The notes under the pieces are model-generated. The model saw only the letters and a program-made list of their open reading frames with translations, was not told the DNA's origin and did not search any database. From positions 988,844-1,052,843 of the forward strand of contig QAOA01001300.1 of assembly GCA_003255065.1 (NCBI GenBank): DNA of 64,000 nucleotides. Reading direction: 5' to 3'. Positions 46,985 through 58,190 of this stretch are shown piece by piece. The position numbers and the translations under genes were made by a program. This DNA is from Cercis canadensis (lineage: Eukaryota > Streptophyta > Magnoliopsida > Fabales > Fabaceae). Every line of letters starts with the position of its first letter. Within the stretch, counting starts at the first letter, position 1.

Positions 46985-49420
46985 AATATTTTATCCCTTA
47001 TTTCCTGAAATTAGGTAATGATAGAAAGTGTTACGCACCAGAATTCAGATTTCAGAGGCGTTCAACCAATACCGAAAACAAATTTCAGCATCATATGTTG
47101 ATGACCAGTCCACTGACCAGGTAGGTAATGCTAGACTTAGTTGACGTTAAGACACCGGATTCATTAAAAATAGAGAGCAGAAGCGAATAAAACACCTAGG
47201 GAGGCTGGTCCCCATCCTCGGGTAAATAGAGTTGCTCATGAGCAAATACCAAAAAAAGAAGTACGAGACAAGAGTAGGCTAAGGAGAATTGACTATTGGC
47301 ATTTCAGTAATTTTCAATACATGACTTGGACAACTGCCTTGCAGCTATTTCATATTTGTATTGTATGGATTTATATACTCCAAAATCCACCCATATCTCC
47401 CCTCAACTTGACCATTGACCAAAAGCCCTAATACTACTTTGAGGTGAAGCTCAATTTATCTTCAAGAGAACCACCTTGGTTGTCTCCTCTATTGCTTTCT
47501 CCTTCACCTTCTGCGCTGGCTATACATTCCTTGAATCTGAAGCAACTCATAAGGAGCACTTGCAAGAATGTGTAGGTAACTGTTGACCCTACACTCTTGA
47601 AGCCTCTCCTAGCAGATTCTTTGCTTATGTTATGACCCCTGATTATAGGCATATGGTTCACAAAGTTCCAAATAAATGTGTCAATGGATGCAAACTCTGT
47701 CAAGTTGGACGGTGAATTTGTTGCTTTGAACCTAGTCTTCTTTTATATTTCATCTGTGGGTCATTGGGCAGGCCTTTTCTTTTCTTGTTTTTCTTAACCT
47801 TCACATTGGTAGGTAGCAGAAAAGTTTGAAAACTAAGGATGTCACGGATGATTCATTTCAGCAAGAGCTTTCCATTGGGAAAAAGTGACAAAGCAACTGA
47901 CAGGTTATATAAATAAGATTAGAAGATGAAAGATGGAAGCATTTGCCTTACACGTGCATTTTCAATTACGGCTCGCAGTCTGATAGCAATGTGCCAATTG
48001 TCTGATGAGTAATCTCTTCTGATGTGTATGTGCTATATGCTAACCAAAAGGTTTAATCCAGAAAATATTTCACCACTTCCTAACATTATGTTAAGGGTAG
48101 AAAGTATAAAGCACCGCAATCCAGAAGCGTGCAAACAAATCAGACCCTGACCAGGTAGACAATGCTAAACTGAGTTGCCAGTAAGACACTAGATGAAGAG
48201 AGTTGTTCATGAACACGACAAAATAAAGGAAAGAAACAAAAGAGTAGGCAAACGAAACTGACTATTGCCGTTTCAGTAATTTTTAATACATAAGAACTTC
48301 AAGAATTGTCACATGTCATTCTGCTTTTCAAATACAACTGCCTTCTAGCTGTTTCATATTTGTATGGTTTTGTACAGTCCACAACCCACCCATCTCCCCT
48401 CAAAGTTGTGCCAAACTGCCAACAATATGACCAAAGCCCCTCTACTACGTACTACTTTGAGGTGAAGCCTAATTTATCCACAGCTAAAAGCAAACTCACC
48501 TCGCTTGGCTCCTCATTTGCTTTCTCCTTCTTCACTTTAGAATTGAGGGAGCCATCTTTTTCCACTGCTTCTGCGTTGGCTATACACTCCTTGAATCTGA
48601 AGCAACTAATAAGATGGTCATTTGTTAGTCCTGCCACTTGCATGAATGTATAGATAACAGTTGGCCCCACACTCCTGAAGCCTCTCCTCACAAGGTCTTT
48701 GCTTATGAACTCTGCTTTTGGAGATTTGACGGGTACCTGACGGGGGTAACGGAACTGGCTGACTATAGGTTTATGGTTGACAAAGTTCCAAATAAATGCG
48801 TGGAAGGATCCGAACTCATCAACTACCTGCATGAAAGGGGGACAAAAATAGCTAAAGACCCTAAAACAAGTTGGACAGTGAATTTTTTGTTTTCAATCAA
48901 GTCTTCTTTGATAGTTCATTTGTGGGTCACGGAGCAGGTTCTTTCTCTCTCTCTCTCTCTCTCTCCTTTTTTCGCTTTTTCTTAACCTTCACATTGGTAG
49001 GTAGCAGAAAAGTTTGAAAAGTAACTGTTAAGGTTGATTCATTTCAGCTTGATTCATTTCAGCAAGAGCTTTCCATTCGGTAAAAATGACAATGCAACAA
49101 ACAAGTTGCATTTTTGACACGTGCTATACATACGATTAAAAAGCCAAAAATGGAAATATTTACCTTACACATCTGACGTGCATTTTCAATTATGGCTCGC
49201 AGCCTGAGCTCTGATAGCAATGAGCTGGCAGGGCTTCCTGGTGCGACTATCTTTTTTTCATTCATTTGCGAAACAGCACTTGGATCAAATTCCAAGAAGA
49301 CTTCCCTGTGTTCAGGAAGATATCACAACAATTATCTAGTTAAATCCCAATTGTTTGATAAGTAAATCTATTCCGATATTTATGTGTAATATGCCAACCA
49401 TAAAATTTATTCCAGAAAAT
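46985..49420. repeat. Tandem duplication of the 3' part of the glycosylase gene
   Basis: Unit A (about 46985-48062) and unit B (about 48063-49420) match in order: an AATATTT-rich edge, a TAGAAAGT..GCACC stretch, a GACCAGGTAG..AATGCTA stretch, TTTCAGTAATTTT.AATACAT, the last coding exon, CTTAACCTTCACATTGGTAG, the GTGCATTTTCAATTA.GGCTCGCAG end of exon 4, and again CCAGAAAATATTTCACCA. Unit B holds the working exons 4 and 5; unit A is decayed and shorter. No N lies between, so this is a biological duplication. Confidence 0.85.
47434..47703 (-). pseudogene. Relic of duplicated last exon of the DNA glycosylase gene
   Basis: The frame matches the true last exon (48452-48826): FIWNFVNHMPII, ARRGFKSVGSTVTYTF and SCFRFKECIASAE are all alignable, and it ends in SFTSK before the stop. 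It has lost two blocks: the segment matching RYPRQVPVKSPKAEF and the GLTNDH segment. The latter contains the His of the zinc-binding HxxxC pair. Only about 50 bp of the preceding exon survives, at about 47948-47995. It lies downstream of the true stop codon and is not needed by the gene. Confidence 0.82.
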
Positions 49421-51631
49421 ATTTCACCATAAGATTATGTCATTACCAGAATAACTGCCTTTTGCTAAGAATGGTGGGCCATGTAAGTTCGGCCAAAGCT
49501 CCAGAGAGGCTGAGCAACTCGAACAGCTTCCTGCACAAAACCAGAAAACCATCATGAGTCAGTTTTGACCTGGAAGGTGAGAGCAAAAGATTGTTTGAAC
49601 ACCAGAACAAAACCACATACTTGTCATCATGAACAGGAACTCCCCACTCTTCATCATGAAAAGCAACATAACATGGGTCTGGCACAAAATGGAACAAATT
49701 AGTAATCACAGAAGCACAAGAAATTCGTGATGACACTGTTAAAACAAGTACCAACCAACAAATTAGTGACAATGCAAATAAGACCACGCTAGCAACAGGG
49801 CTTAGCATTCTATTCATCCTCCCATTCTAGGCTTTCAGCCTTTCAGGTGTTGAAATTTCCCTCATAAAAACCAAGGCAAAAGTGTTGCATCAAATTATGA
49901 AGCATCTAACTAATATGTTAGGTCATTTTATGTAGAAAGTGCTTGCTAGAATTGGAACTCATCACAGCTGGGCCATAAGAGGTTAAATAATGTAAGCCAA
50001 TGAGTGATGCTAACAGTACTAGAGTTCCTTTCTAAGTTACCTACACTTAATTTTAGCAAATAGACATGACAAAGGGACAGAAACTGCTCCAGGGCACAAA
50101 TATCCGCTATTCCAACTTAGTACACAAGTTCACTACCTAAACTGTCACATAAATTGCAAATATAGCTATTTATCACTTTGGCCAGTCACACCACAGAATA
50201 GTAGTTAACCCCTTCCCCTTCCCCTCCCCCCACACTCCCCCCCTCTTCAAAAAAAATAAAATTATTGGCTGCTCCAAAATGAAAAGACTTCTTTCTATTT
50301 GCATGGAAGTAATTTTTCAAAATTCTCATACCATGAAAAATTTACTACAAACGCTTAAAAAAATTGATTAGTATCCTCATAAGAAAATATGATATAATTT
50401 TTTTAGCTTTTCATTATGATACTCTCTCACTCACTTAAACATTTTATGCTTTGTTATTAAAGCTTTAAGATTTGTCAGTGTATATTTTGAATACTGCATT
50501 TGTTTTGGCTCCTCCAAACCAGATTTTCCAGTTCTGCCCCTGTATAAACTGTTATCACTATCAATCTTTGATGAGTGTACTGATGTATAAACAAGGTGGT
50601 CTCTCAACAGACATACAGAGGGCAAGAACAATTCATCAATGCACATCTTTATTAGCATATCCCCCCAACCTACTTATGGACTAGATAAAACCTTTAAATC
50701 CTTGCAAATCATATTTGAACAGAATGTCAATTTAAACCAGCGAAGTGAAAAAGCCATAACATGCTGCTTTTGAGAATCTTGATAACGGGGGGAATATTCA
50801 TGTTAAAATTGTCAACTTGCCTCAAACAATCTAAAGAACATCTACATATTGTGCTCCTTTCACGATCTTTAATTAGGAAGAATGCAAAAAATGCATTCTA
50901 TCAATTCAGACACCACGGTCAGAAGATGATATTGAAAAAATCGTTAGATTTTATGCTATTTTTGCATTACCTAATATACAAAATAGAAAGACATGGAATA
51001 AAATTTGATGTCATGTCAGGCTTCCAAGTTCCAACCTACTAAATTCAGAATATAGCTTTGCTCATGCGTTCTGAATTGCAAGCTGTGACATTCAGTATCA
51101 GGGGCGGAGGCAATGAGAGCCAGGGGGAATCAAGATACCTGTATTTGCTGTAACCCAAGCACACCTTTTCTTGCCCTCCAAGCTATCAGTTGAGTCTGCC
51201 AGTACAGTATCAGGAGCAGCCACATTATCAGTGCCAACCTTCTCCACCTTTGAACCAGATTGCTTCTTCCTCAATGGTGCACTGACCCGCCTGACCACCT
51301 TCCCACTTGATGACGCGCGACTGTGAGTTGAAGAATCCGTTGATGACCCATCTGATGAGCACGAAGCATTCATTGACAAATTGAGTATAACTTGGTGATG
51401 ATCCTGCCGCTTCAAAATCGTCGGCACTGAAACACATTGCAGAATTGAATGAGCAATTGGCTTCTTCTCCTTGGCCTTGGCTTCTTGAAGTGCTTTCTCT
51501 GACTTCTTCACTGGTTCTGAAGCTGGTTTCAGCACATCGGTGGTCCGAGCCTTGTTACCGGCGGGAGCGAGTACCGGCCGGGACTCGGGGTCGGCAACGT
51601 TCATGGATCGAACTCTGGGTGGCCCTGACAT
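48452..51631 (-). CDS. DNA-3-methyladenine glycosylase I (TAG family), five exons
   Basis: A base-excision repair enzyme of the helix-hairpin-helix superfamily that removes 3-methyladenine from alkylated DNA in the nucleus or organelles. Exons: 51139-51631, 49621-49678, 49447-49530, 49164-49305, 48452-48826; all GT-AG and in phase; 383 residues. The first about 155 residues are a Ser/Lys-rich, probably disordered, N-terminal extension typical of plant members. The TAG domain follows: RCAWVT and AFHDEEWGVP (first zinc Cys and His, and the base-pocket Glu), then LFELLSLSGALAELTWP, then VGPTVIYTFMQVAGLTNDH and LISCFRF (second His and Cys of the zinc site). Its 3' end lies in unit B of a tandem duplication. 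It is divergent from PnsB1 with 733 bp between start codons. Function by family; no activity is proved for this gene. Confidence 0.92.
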
Positions 51632-52364
51632 TGCGAGAAATCCTTCACTTCTTCCAAAATTTTCAAGTCAATGCTGGAGATGAAATTCAAATTTAAGACC
51701 CAGCAGAAAGAATATAAAAAATATATTTCCAAAGAGAAACTCCACTTGGTTCAAATTTTCTGTCTAATGAAGTTGACTACTGGGATTTCAGTGTTGGGCA
51801 CCGAATTGAGCAAAACCCTAGAGGGAATGAGACTTCGAGCTGCATTACTGAAAACAGAGCTTTGCTTTAGCTGGTAGAGGTGTAAGCTTTAGATTGCCCA
51901 GAAGAGTGTTCAAGACGAAAATGGCACTCTAGAGTGCCGAGAAAGTGGCCCGGAAAGAGTGTGAAAGTGAAGGGAAATTTTTTTGACAATGTGAATGGAA
52001 AATTCTGATGGTAAGTTTGGTCGAGAAAGCAACGAATCGAAGGAAGGACTGTGAGTGAGAGCAGAGAGGGGAAATGTTAGAATCCACCAGTCATATTGTG
52101 CCACGTGGAATATTAGGAGCTTCAATAAAAGGACACTTTTGTCATGTTATCTGATATCTCAATCCGACGCCGCCGTTTTTTCAAAAACGGCAAGAATAAC
52201 CACCGCCGCTTTGAGAAATACAAGTAGATAACAGTGTCCACAAGGATGAAACGCACCCAGAAGCCATTACAGGGCCCACTTATCCAACTCTTTTCCACAC
52301 GTTCAAATGCTAACGTCTACTTTAATTCAATTCCCAGCAAAAAGGAAGGAATTTGCACAATTCA
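51632..52364. promoter_or_regulatory. Shared promoter region of TAG glycosylase and PnsB1
   Basis: 733 bp separates the two divergent start codons. A G-box (CACGTG, within GCCACGTGG) lies at 52102-52107, about 260 bp from the PnsB1 ATG; such sites are frequent in nuclear photosynthesis genes. No TATA box is obvious near PnsB1. Dual use of the region is inferred from its size. Confidence 0.5.
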
Positions 52365-55249
52365 ATGGCTGCAACTTATTTACTACCAAATCCAAAAGCT
52401 CTCTCACCTTTTCTTACAAACCCACATTCAGTTCCCTCCATTCACTTCACCCAACTTTCATTCTTGAACCCACTAGACCATAAACGTCATTCAAGCAGAA
52501 GACTAAATGTTTGTACTAATGTCAAGAAGAAGAACCCCTGGCTTGACCCTTTTGATGATGGTGAGGACCCCAACATGGAGTATGGCTCCTTATTTGCTGA
52601 CGGCAAGCAGGAAGAGGATCCGAGGCCGCCCGATGACCCGGACAACCCCTATGGGTTCTTGAAGTTCCCAGCTGGATATTCTGTGGAAATAGCATCCTTG
52701 GGATTGAAAGTGAGAGGAGATGTCAGGAGGTGCTGCTGTGTTATCTCAGGTGGTGTTTATGAGAATTTGCTCTTCTTTCCAGCTATTCAGTTGCTTAAGG
52801 ATAGGTACCCTGGTGTTCAGATTGATGTGTTGGCTTCAGAGAGAGGGAAACAGACTTATGAGTTGAATAAGAATGTGAGGTGGGCTAATGTTTATGATCC
52901 TGATGATTATTTTCCTGAGCCTGCAGAGTATACTGATATGGTTGGACTTCTCAAGGTTTGTCAGCATATTTTCTGAATCAATCTATTGTTTTAAGAGACT
53001 CAATTTAAAATATTCAATTTTGATCTTATATAGAGTTATATGGATTGCTTGTGATGGAGGTACCTATTCTTTGTTAGGTATCCTTTGATTTTTAAAGTAA
53101 GCATAGCTAAGACAATTTCGGCCCATTCATAAAAGGAAAAATGCTAATAATATGGCCATTACAATCTTTTAATCGAATCTGAAACTTTGCTGGATATTGT
53201 TCCCTACTACCTAGCTATTTCCTACTTGGGTTAAATGGTAATGTGCTGCTGCGTTTTGATTGCAGAGTAGGTACTATGACATGGTCTTATCCACCAAATT
53301 GGCAGGCATTGGCCATGCAGCATTTTTGTTTATGACAACAGCCCGAGATAGAGTTAGTTATGTATACCCAAATGTGAATGCTGCAGGAGCAGGATTGCTT
53401 TTATCTGAAACATTTACACCAGATAGTCTGAATCTCTCAGAGGGAGGATTTAATATGTGAGTTTATAGCACTACACAAATGAATTATGCTCTTCATATTT
53501 GGTAGATGTTAATTCCCTCAAGTAGACTTGTAACAGTGTCTTATCTGAATTGAATGAAAATTCTCCTATGAGTTTGCTTGATTAGGTACCATGAGATGGT
53601 TGATTGGTTGGGAAGGCCATTTCGCAGTGTTCCAAGGCAGCCAGTGCCTCCACTTAGAGTATCAATTTCAAGGAAGCTGAAGGAGGTTGTGGAGGAAAAA
53701 TATAAAAAGGCAGGTGCAGAAAAAGGGAAATATATTGTAATTCATGGAATAAAATCAGATTCAAAGGCCTCAATGCAGTCTAAGGGTGATCCTGATAGCT
53801 TGCTACCCATTGAAATATGGGCAGAAATAGCTGATGCTGTAAGGTACTTAACTTACCAAACTACTGAGGCTGTTCAAAAACTCAAGTTTCAACTAAGAAT
53901 GCATCTGGTTAATTATGCATACGTGGCAAGTAAGAATGTATCATGCAGCTCAACATTGTTCACTGAAAATGTGCCCTTGTAGTATTTTCTTGGTCCTTGA
54001 CAAAGTGGTTGGAATACTATTCTTTTATTGCATTATCGTTTGAAGTTCCAACACCTGCATTCCACATTATGTTTAAGCATGTGGCTCAAGCATCTATATG
54101 TTAAATGGTGTGAGAAATATCAATCAAAACTGTTTTGAATATGATAATCAACATTTGAAACTCAAGCCATACACGTAGAAATACATCTTGTTCTTTTTTT
54201 TTTTTTTTCTTTGCCATTCCTTTGAAATTGTAGTTGATATTGACAATAATTGAATTCTAGTTCCTAGGTCTTGGTTAAATTAACTGAAGTTGATAAAATG
54301 ATACTGACAATATTTTTACGTGTTAATATTCATGCAACCAGGGAATTCAAGCCAGTTTATGTCATCCCACATGAGAAGGAAAGGGAAAATGTGGAAGAAG
54401 TCGTTGAGGAAGATGCTAGCATAGTCTTCATCACAACTCCTGGACAGGTACTTAAGTATCTTCTAGTTATTTTCTATAATGAAGAGGAAAAATCCAAAAC
54501 GAAGAGAAATTTGAGTACAATAGGAAAAAACAAAAATCAATTTAACTTAGGAGAACGGTTTAATGATCTTAACTGGTAGCTAGCCTGAACTCCTCAGGCT
54601 ATATCACATCTTAATCTTATTTCCTTCAGAAAGAATCTAAAATGTGGAATGGGTAAAAAATCAGATATATGGGACAGAGCAAGAGCTTTTCTAAATCTGC
54701 ATAGTATTCATAATGCACTGGTGGTGATGGCAGTGCTATTGACTTTCATTTCTGTGGTCGTATACTATAGCTTGCTGCTCTTATCAATGACTCAGCTGGG
54801 GTAATAGCCACAAACACGGCTGCAGTCCAACTTGCAAATGCACGCGAGAAAGCTAGGTAATTTTGTCAATTATATAAATTATCAGCTTGCTAAATTTAGC
54901 TCTTTCCCTTTTAAGTTTATGGGTTTCTCTATTTGGCTTTAGAGAAAGAAAAATGAAGAGTTCAAATGTTCAACTTTGCAAGAAATGTCTCTCTAAAGAT
55001 TAGTGCAATATACAGTACACATTGCTCCAACTAAAAAGAAGAATGAGTCTGACCTGTGCCTACCATTCCTCCTTTTGCAGCATCGCACTATTTTGCTCAG
55101 AAGAGAAGGGAAACATTTTCGTTCCTGATGCCGAAGAGAAGAAATGCACAGTAATATCATCCAAGACAGGAAAATTAGTTGATATTGATGTTGAGGCTGT
55201 AAAAGATGCAATTCAAACTTTTAATGTGTCCCTAGCTTTAGTATTGTAG
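52365..55249 (+). CDS. PnsB1: Photosynthetic NDH subunit of subcomplex B 1, chloroplast
   Basis: PnsB1 (NDF1/NDH48) is a nuclear-encoded part of the chloroplast NDH complex, which carries cyclic electron flow around photosystem I. Exons: 52365-52955, 53266-53456, 53586-53843, 54342-54447, 54771-54856, 55081-55249; all GT-AG; 466 residues (Arabidopsis about 461). The ATG at 52365 opens a Ser/Pro/Leu-rich transit peptide; further upstream the frame has only non-ATG codons. The mature part reads like a degenerate GT9 (heptosyltransferase-type) two-domain fold: YPGVQIDVLASERGKQTYEL, YIVIHGIKSDSK, then ITTPGQLAALINDSAGVIA and AAVQLANA. Glycosyl-transfer activity is not expected; the fold is probably reused as structure. 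The family call comes from recall and fits the neighbours. Confidence 0.88.
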
Positions 55250-56152
55250 GAGAAAAGGGTGCTTCTGTTGACCTTTTTCCTTTTCCTTTATTTAAGCTGG
55301 TTGTTAAAATTAATAGGAAAGAGGGTTGTATCTTTTGAAGTTTATGGTGTGCTTGTGTTCTGAATGGGAAAGCATGAATATACAAACCAAGCACTTGTCA
55401 TCATGGGTTTGTAGTTTGTAAATTGGAGGGAGTGATGAGCTCAGATATACTCTATGTTCCCATGTACTAGACATAATTGAACAAATTTTATTAGAGTTAA
55501 GCTAATTGAACTATCCAACAACCACTGGATTCCAACTATTGTACTCTTAACTCTGAATAAAAAATTTCACAACACAATTTTTGGAAAATATTGGTACAAA
55601 CATGTTTAGCATATATACAATTGTTTTTAGTGAACAGCATATAATGTTTAATTTAGGGATCATAAAATAACTAATTGTTGTCATGTAAACCGATAAAGGC
55701 AAGGGAATTTAGCCTGAGGAAATAGAAAGTCAAACGTTATAATAAAAAAAGTGGGTATATTTGTCCACGAAATGTATAATAATATCTGGTATGGGATATT
55801 AATTCTGGATTGTGCTAGAACTCAACGTCCTTTCTCTTGCTTCAGTTCAACATGGCGCTCATTAAAGTTCTTATACATTACACAATGCAATTAAACAATT
55901 GACATGCTTGAAGCAAGTAAACCAGGTATGCAGGAATAATAATAATGAAGCAATATTATCAGAAATCAGTCCAATGGAAACACAAGATGTCCCTAAATTC
56001 CCTATGAAGGGTTATGAATGCAAAATACATATGTCATCTCGCACTGGAGCAAGAGAAAGAAACAAAAAGCAGTACACGAAAACTGTGGCACCACAGACCA
56101 CTCTTCGGTGCTGTTAGGTCCTCCAAGTTCCTGTTAATCTACTGAAGCTAAA
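55250..56152. other. Spacer between convergent PnsB1 and PLMT genes
   Basis: This holds the 3' regions of both genes. An open frame at 55899-56117 has no recognisable content and is not called. Confidence 0.45.
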
Positions 56153-58190
56153 TCAAAAGAGTGCCTTGGCACGAGTAGATGCATCTTCTTTTGACTCCAG
56201 ATGGATCATAAACACATATCCTAATACCCAGAGAAGAATGTACTGAAAAGGAACCCAAGAGATGCATGCCACAAGACTCAAAATGCTGCCCACGTACTGA
56301 GGATCATTTATGACCCCAAATGGGAATTCTGTTACCCACGGAATACTTTTACCAAAGCGTACACCATAGTATGTGCCAGTCTCACCAAGCAGCTGATAAA
56401 CCCTGTTATTTGACATGTTCACCATTATCCATATGCAAATATAATAGCAACATCTAGGAGCGTTGTACCCCCAATTAAAAGCAAATCATATAACAATAAT
56501 TTAAAACAATAAAATCTGAAATAAAAATATGTAAGAAAAGGACAAAAAACTTCAAACACCGTGCACCAATCACCAAAATGATGACATTCTTCTCTCTCTT
56601 TCTTCAAAGTGCAGGGAACAATACTGTTTTCCAAAGTAGAACATAGCCTTCAATTTAATATCTTTAAAACTGACATGGAAGTAAATTTTGAGAGTTCCAG
56701 AGTGTGCTTGGTTGCCTGAGCACTAGAATCATCACTTTTGCCCTTTGATATGCTCAGCCTAATTGAATTACCGAGGCTTTAAAGCGTTATAGCATATTTC
56801 ATACTTAGTCACACAAAATTTAGACATAGCAACAGCATACCACATGATATTCTTCAAAAGAATTTCTGCCCCAGCTTTTGCATTCTCCAAGTACTCTATT
56901 ATACCAATTCCCAGATCAAATTTTTGACCTTTATTCAGAAAGCAATCATTATGTTAGTAGCTAGATTCAACAGCTTTGAGGTCTTCTTTTTCCATATTTC
57001 AATTTTGGTAGAAATAAAACTACTGTAAATGATGGTTCAATTTGATAGAGTTGTTACTGTCTTAAAAACCATTTAAGAATAGATCAACTTACCAAAGGGT
57101 CAAAATCAAGTATACCACATCCACCGGGAATTACAAGAAAGTAGGCAACTACAACGCATCCATTATTATGATTAGGCCACTTCCAAATTCTTCCCTCTCA
57201 GAATCATAATTTGCAAGCTCACATCTCTATAACATTAAACAAAGATAAATCACTGCAACGTGGAATACTACCAAAATGTCATAAATATCAGTCCTTCACC
57301 AACTACTTTTGCTATCTCTTTCAGAATCATAGGGGTTCCATCTACCCTTAGAAAACTATAAAAGGCTTCAAGAAAATCCTTAAAAGAATTCAATCCTTCA
57401 AAATTTTAACCTTTTTATATCATACAGCTCAGTTTATTGGCTTTAAGTCTAAAATAGCATTCTTCTGCTTTGCTGTCTAAACAAGGTCAAGGAGAGGTAA
57501 ACAATGCAAAACTTCCCTTCTATAAAACATATATTTCCCTTCACCCACCATGAACTAGATAATCATCGAAAAGACTTGCACCCATTTCGAACAAAATTCT
57601 ACTGATAACCGCAGGCAAGTACATAACCTTCTTATACACCAATCACTGCAGTCAACCACATATCTAAAGCCAACTCTATCTAACATTATTTCCTCTATGC
57701 CAAACCTCCAGCCAACTGAAGCTCAAGAACTCTCATTGCAATCTAAGGCTAGATATATGCTGTTTTTATTTATCATAAGCTGAAGAAGAACTCTTATTTA
57801 TAAACGGAAAAGTTAAATTGTTCACTTTCATCCATTAAGTACTATATTTCACTAGTAGATCTAGCAGGATTTAGTTTATTTGCCATTTACTATATATTCT
57901 GAAAACAAAATGTGCACGCAGGAATATATATTTAATTGTACTAACCTGATATTTAGGAATTGGCCAAAAGCAAAAAGGGGCCAGAAGTAGAATGGAGGAG
58001 GCCAATGGAGAGTGGAGACGGAGAAGAGGGAGATGAACTGAACGAGCTTCAAGAAATGAGCAATGTAAGCCATTACTTTAGACGGATCCATTCCTTTCCC
58101 ACAGAGGTCCAGCCATGACTGTGGCCAAGTCCATAGCCAGTAGTAGAAGGGGAAGGGCGACAAGACTCCGATGGCTGCTAAAATGCCCAT
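56153..58190 (-). CDS. PLMT: Phosphatidyl-N-methylethanolamine N-methyltransferase
   Basis: A small endoplasmic-reticulum membrane enzyme that adds methyl groups from S-adenosylmethionine to phosphatidyl-monomethylethanolamine and -dimethylethanolamine, the last steps to phosphatidylcholine. Two exons, 57946-58190 and 56153-56402, joined GT-AG, give 164 residues, the length of Arabidopsis PLMT. Visible parts: the N-terminal MGILAAIGVLSPFPFYYW segment, a second membrane helix around WPPPFYFWPLFAFGQF, the conserved YQLLGETGTYYGVRFG, then PQYVGSILSLVACISWVPF and the final helix ending near the C-terminal acidic tail HLESKEDAS. The intron is 1.54 kb. It is convergent with PnsB1 and divergent from the HLS1-like gene. 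Confidence 0.95.

Noticed and set aside
54271-54579. Longer exon 4 for PnsB1 starting at an upstream ATG-containing frame
   Set aside because: The acceptor at 54340-54341 restores the phase with exon 3; the upstream part is intron sequence.
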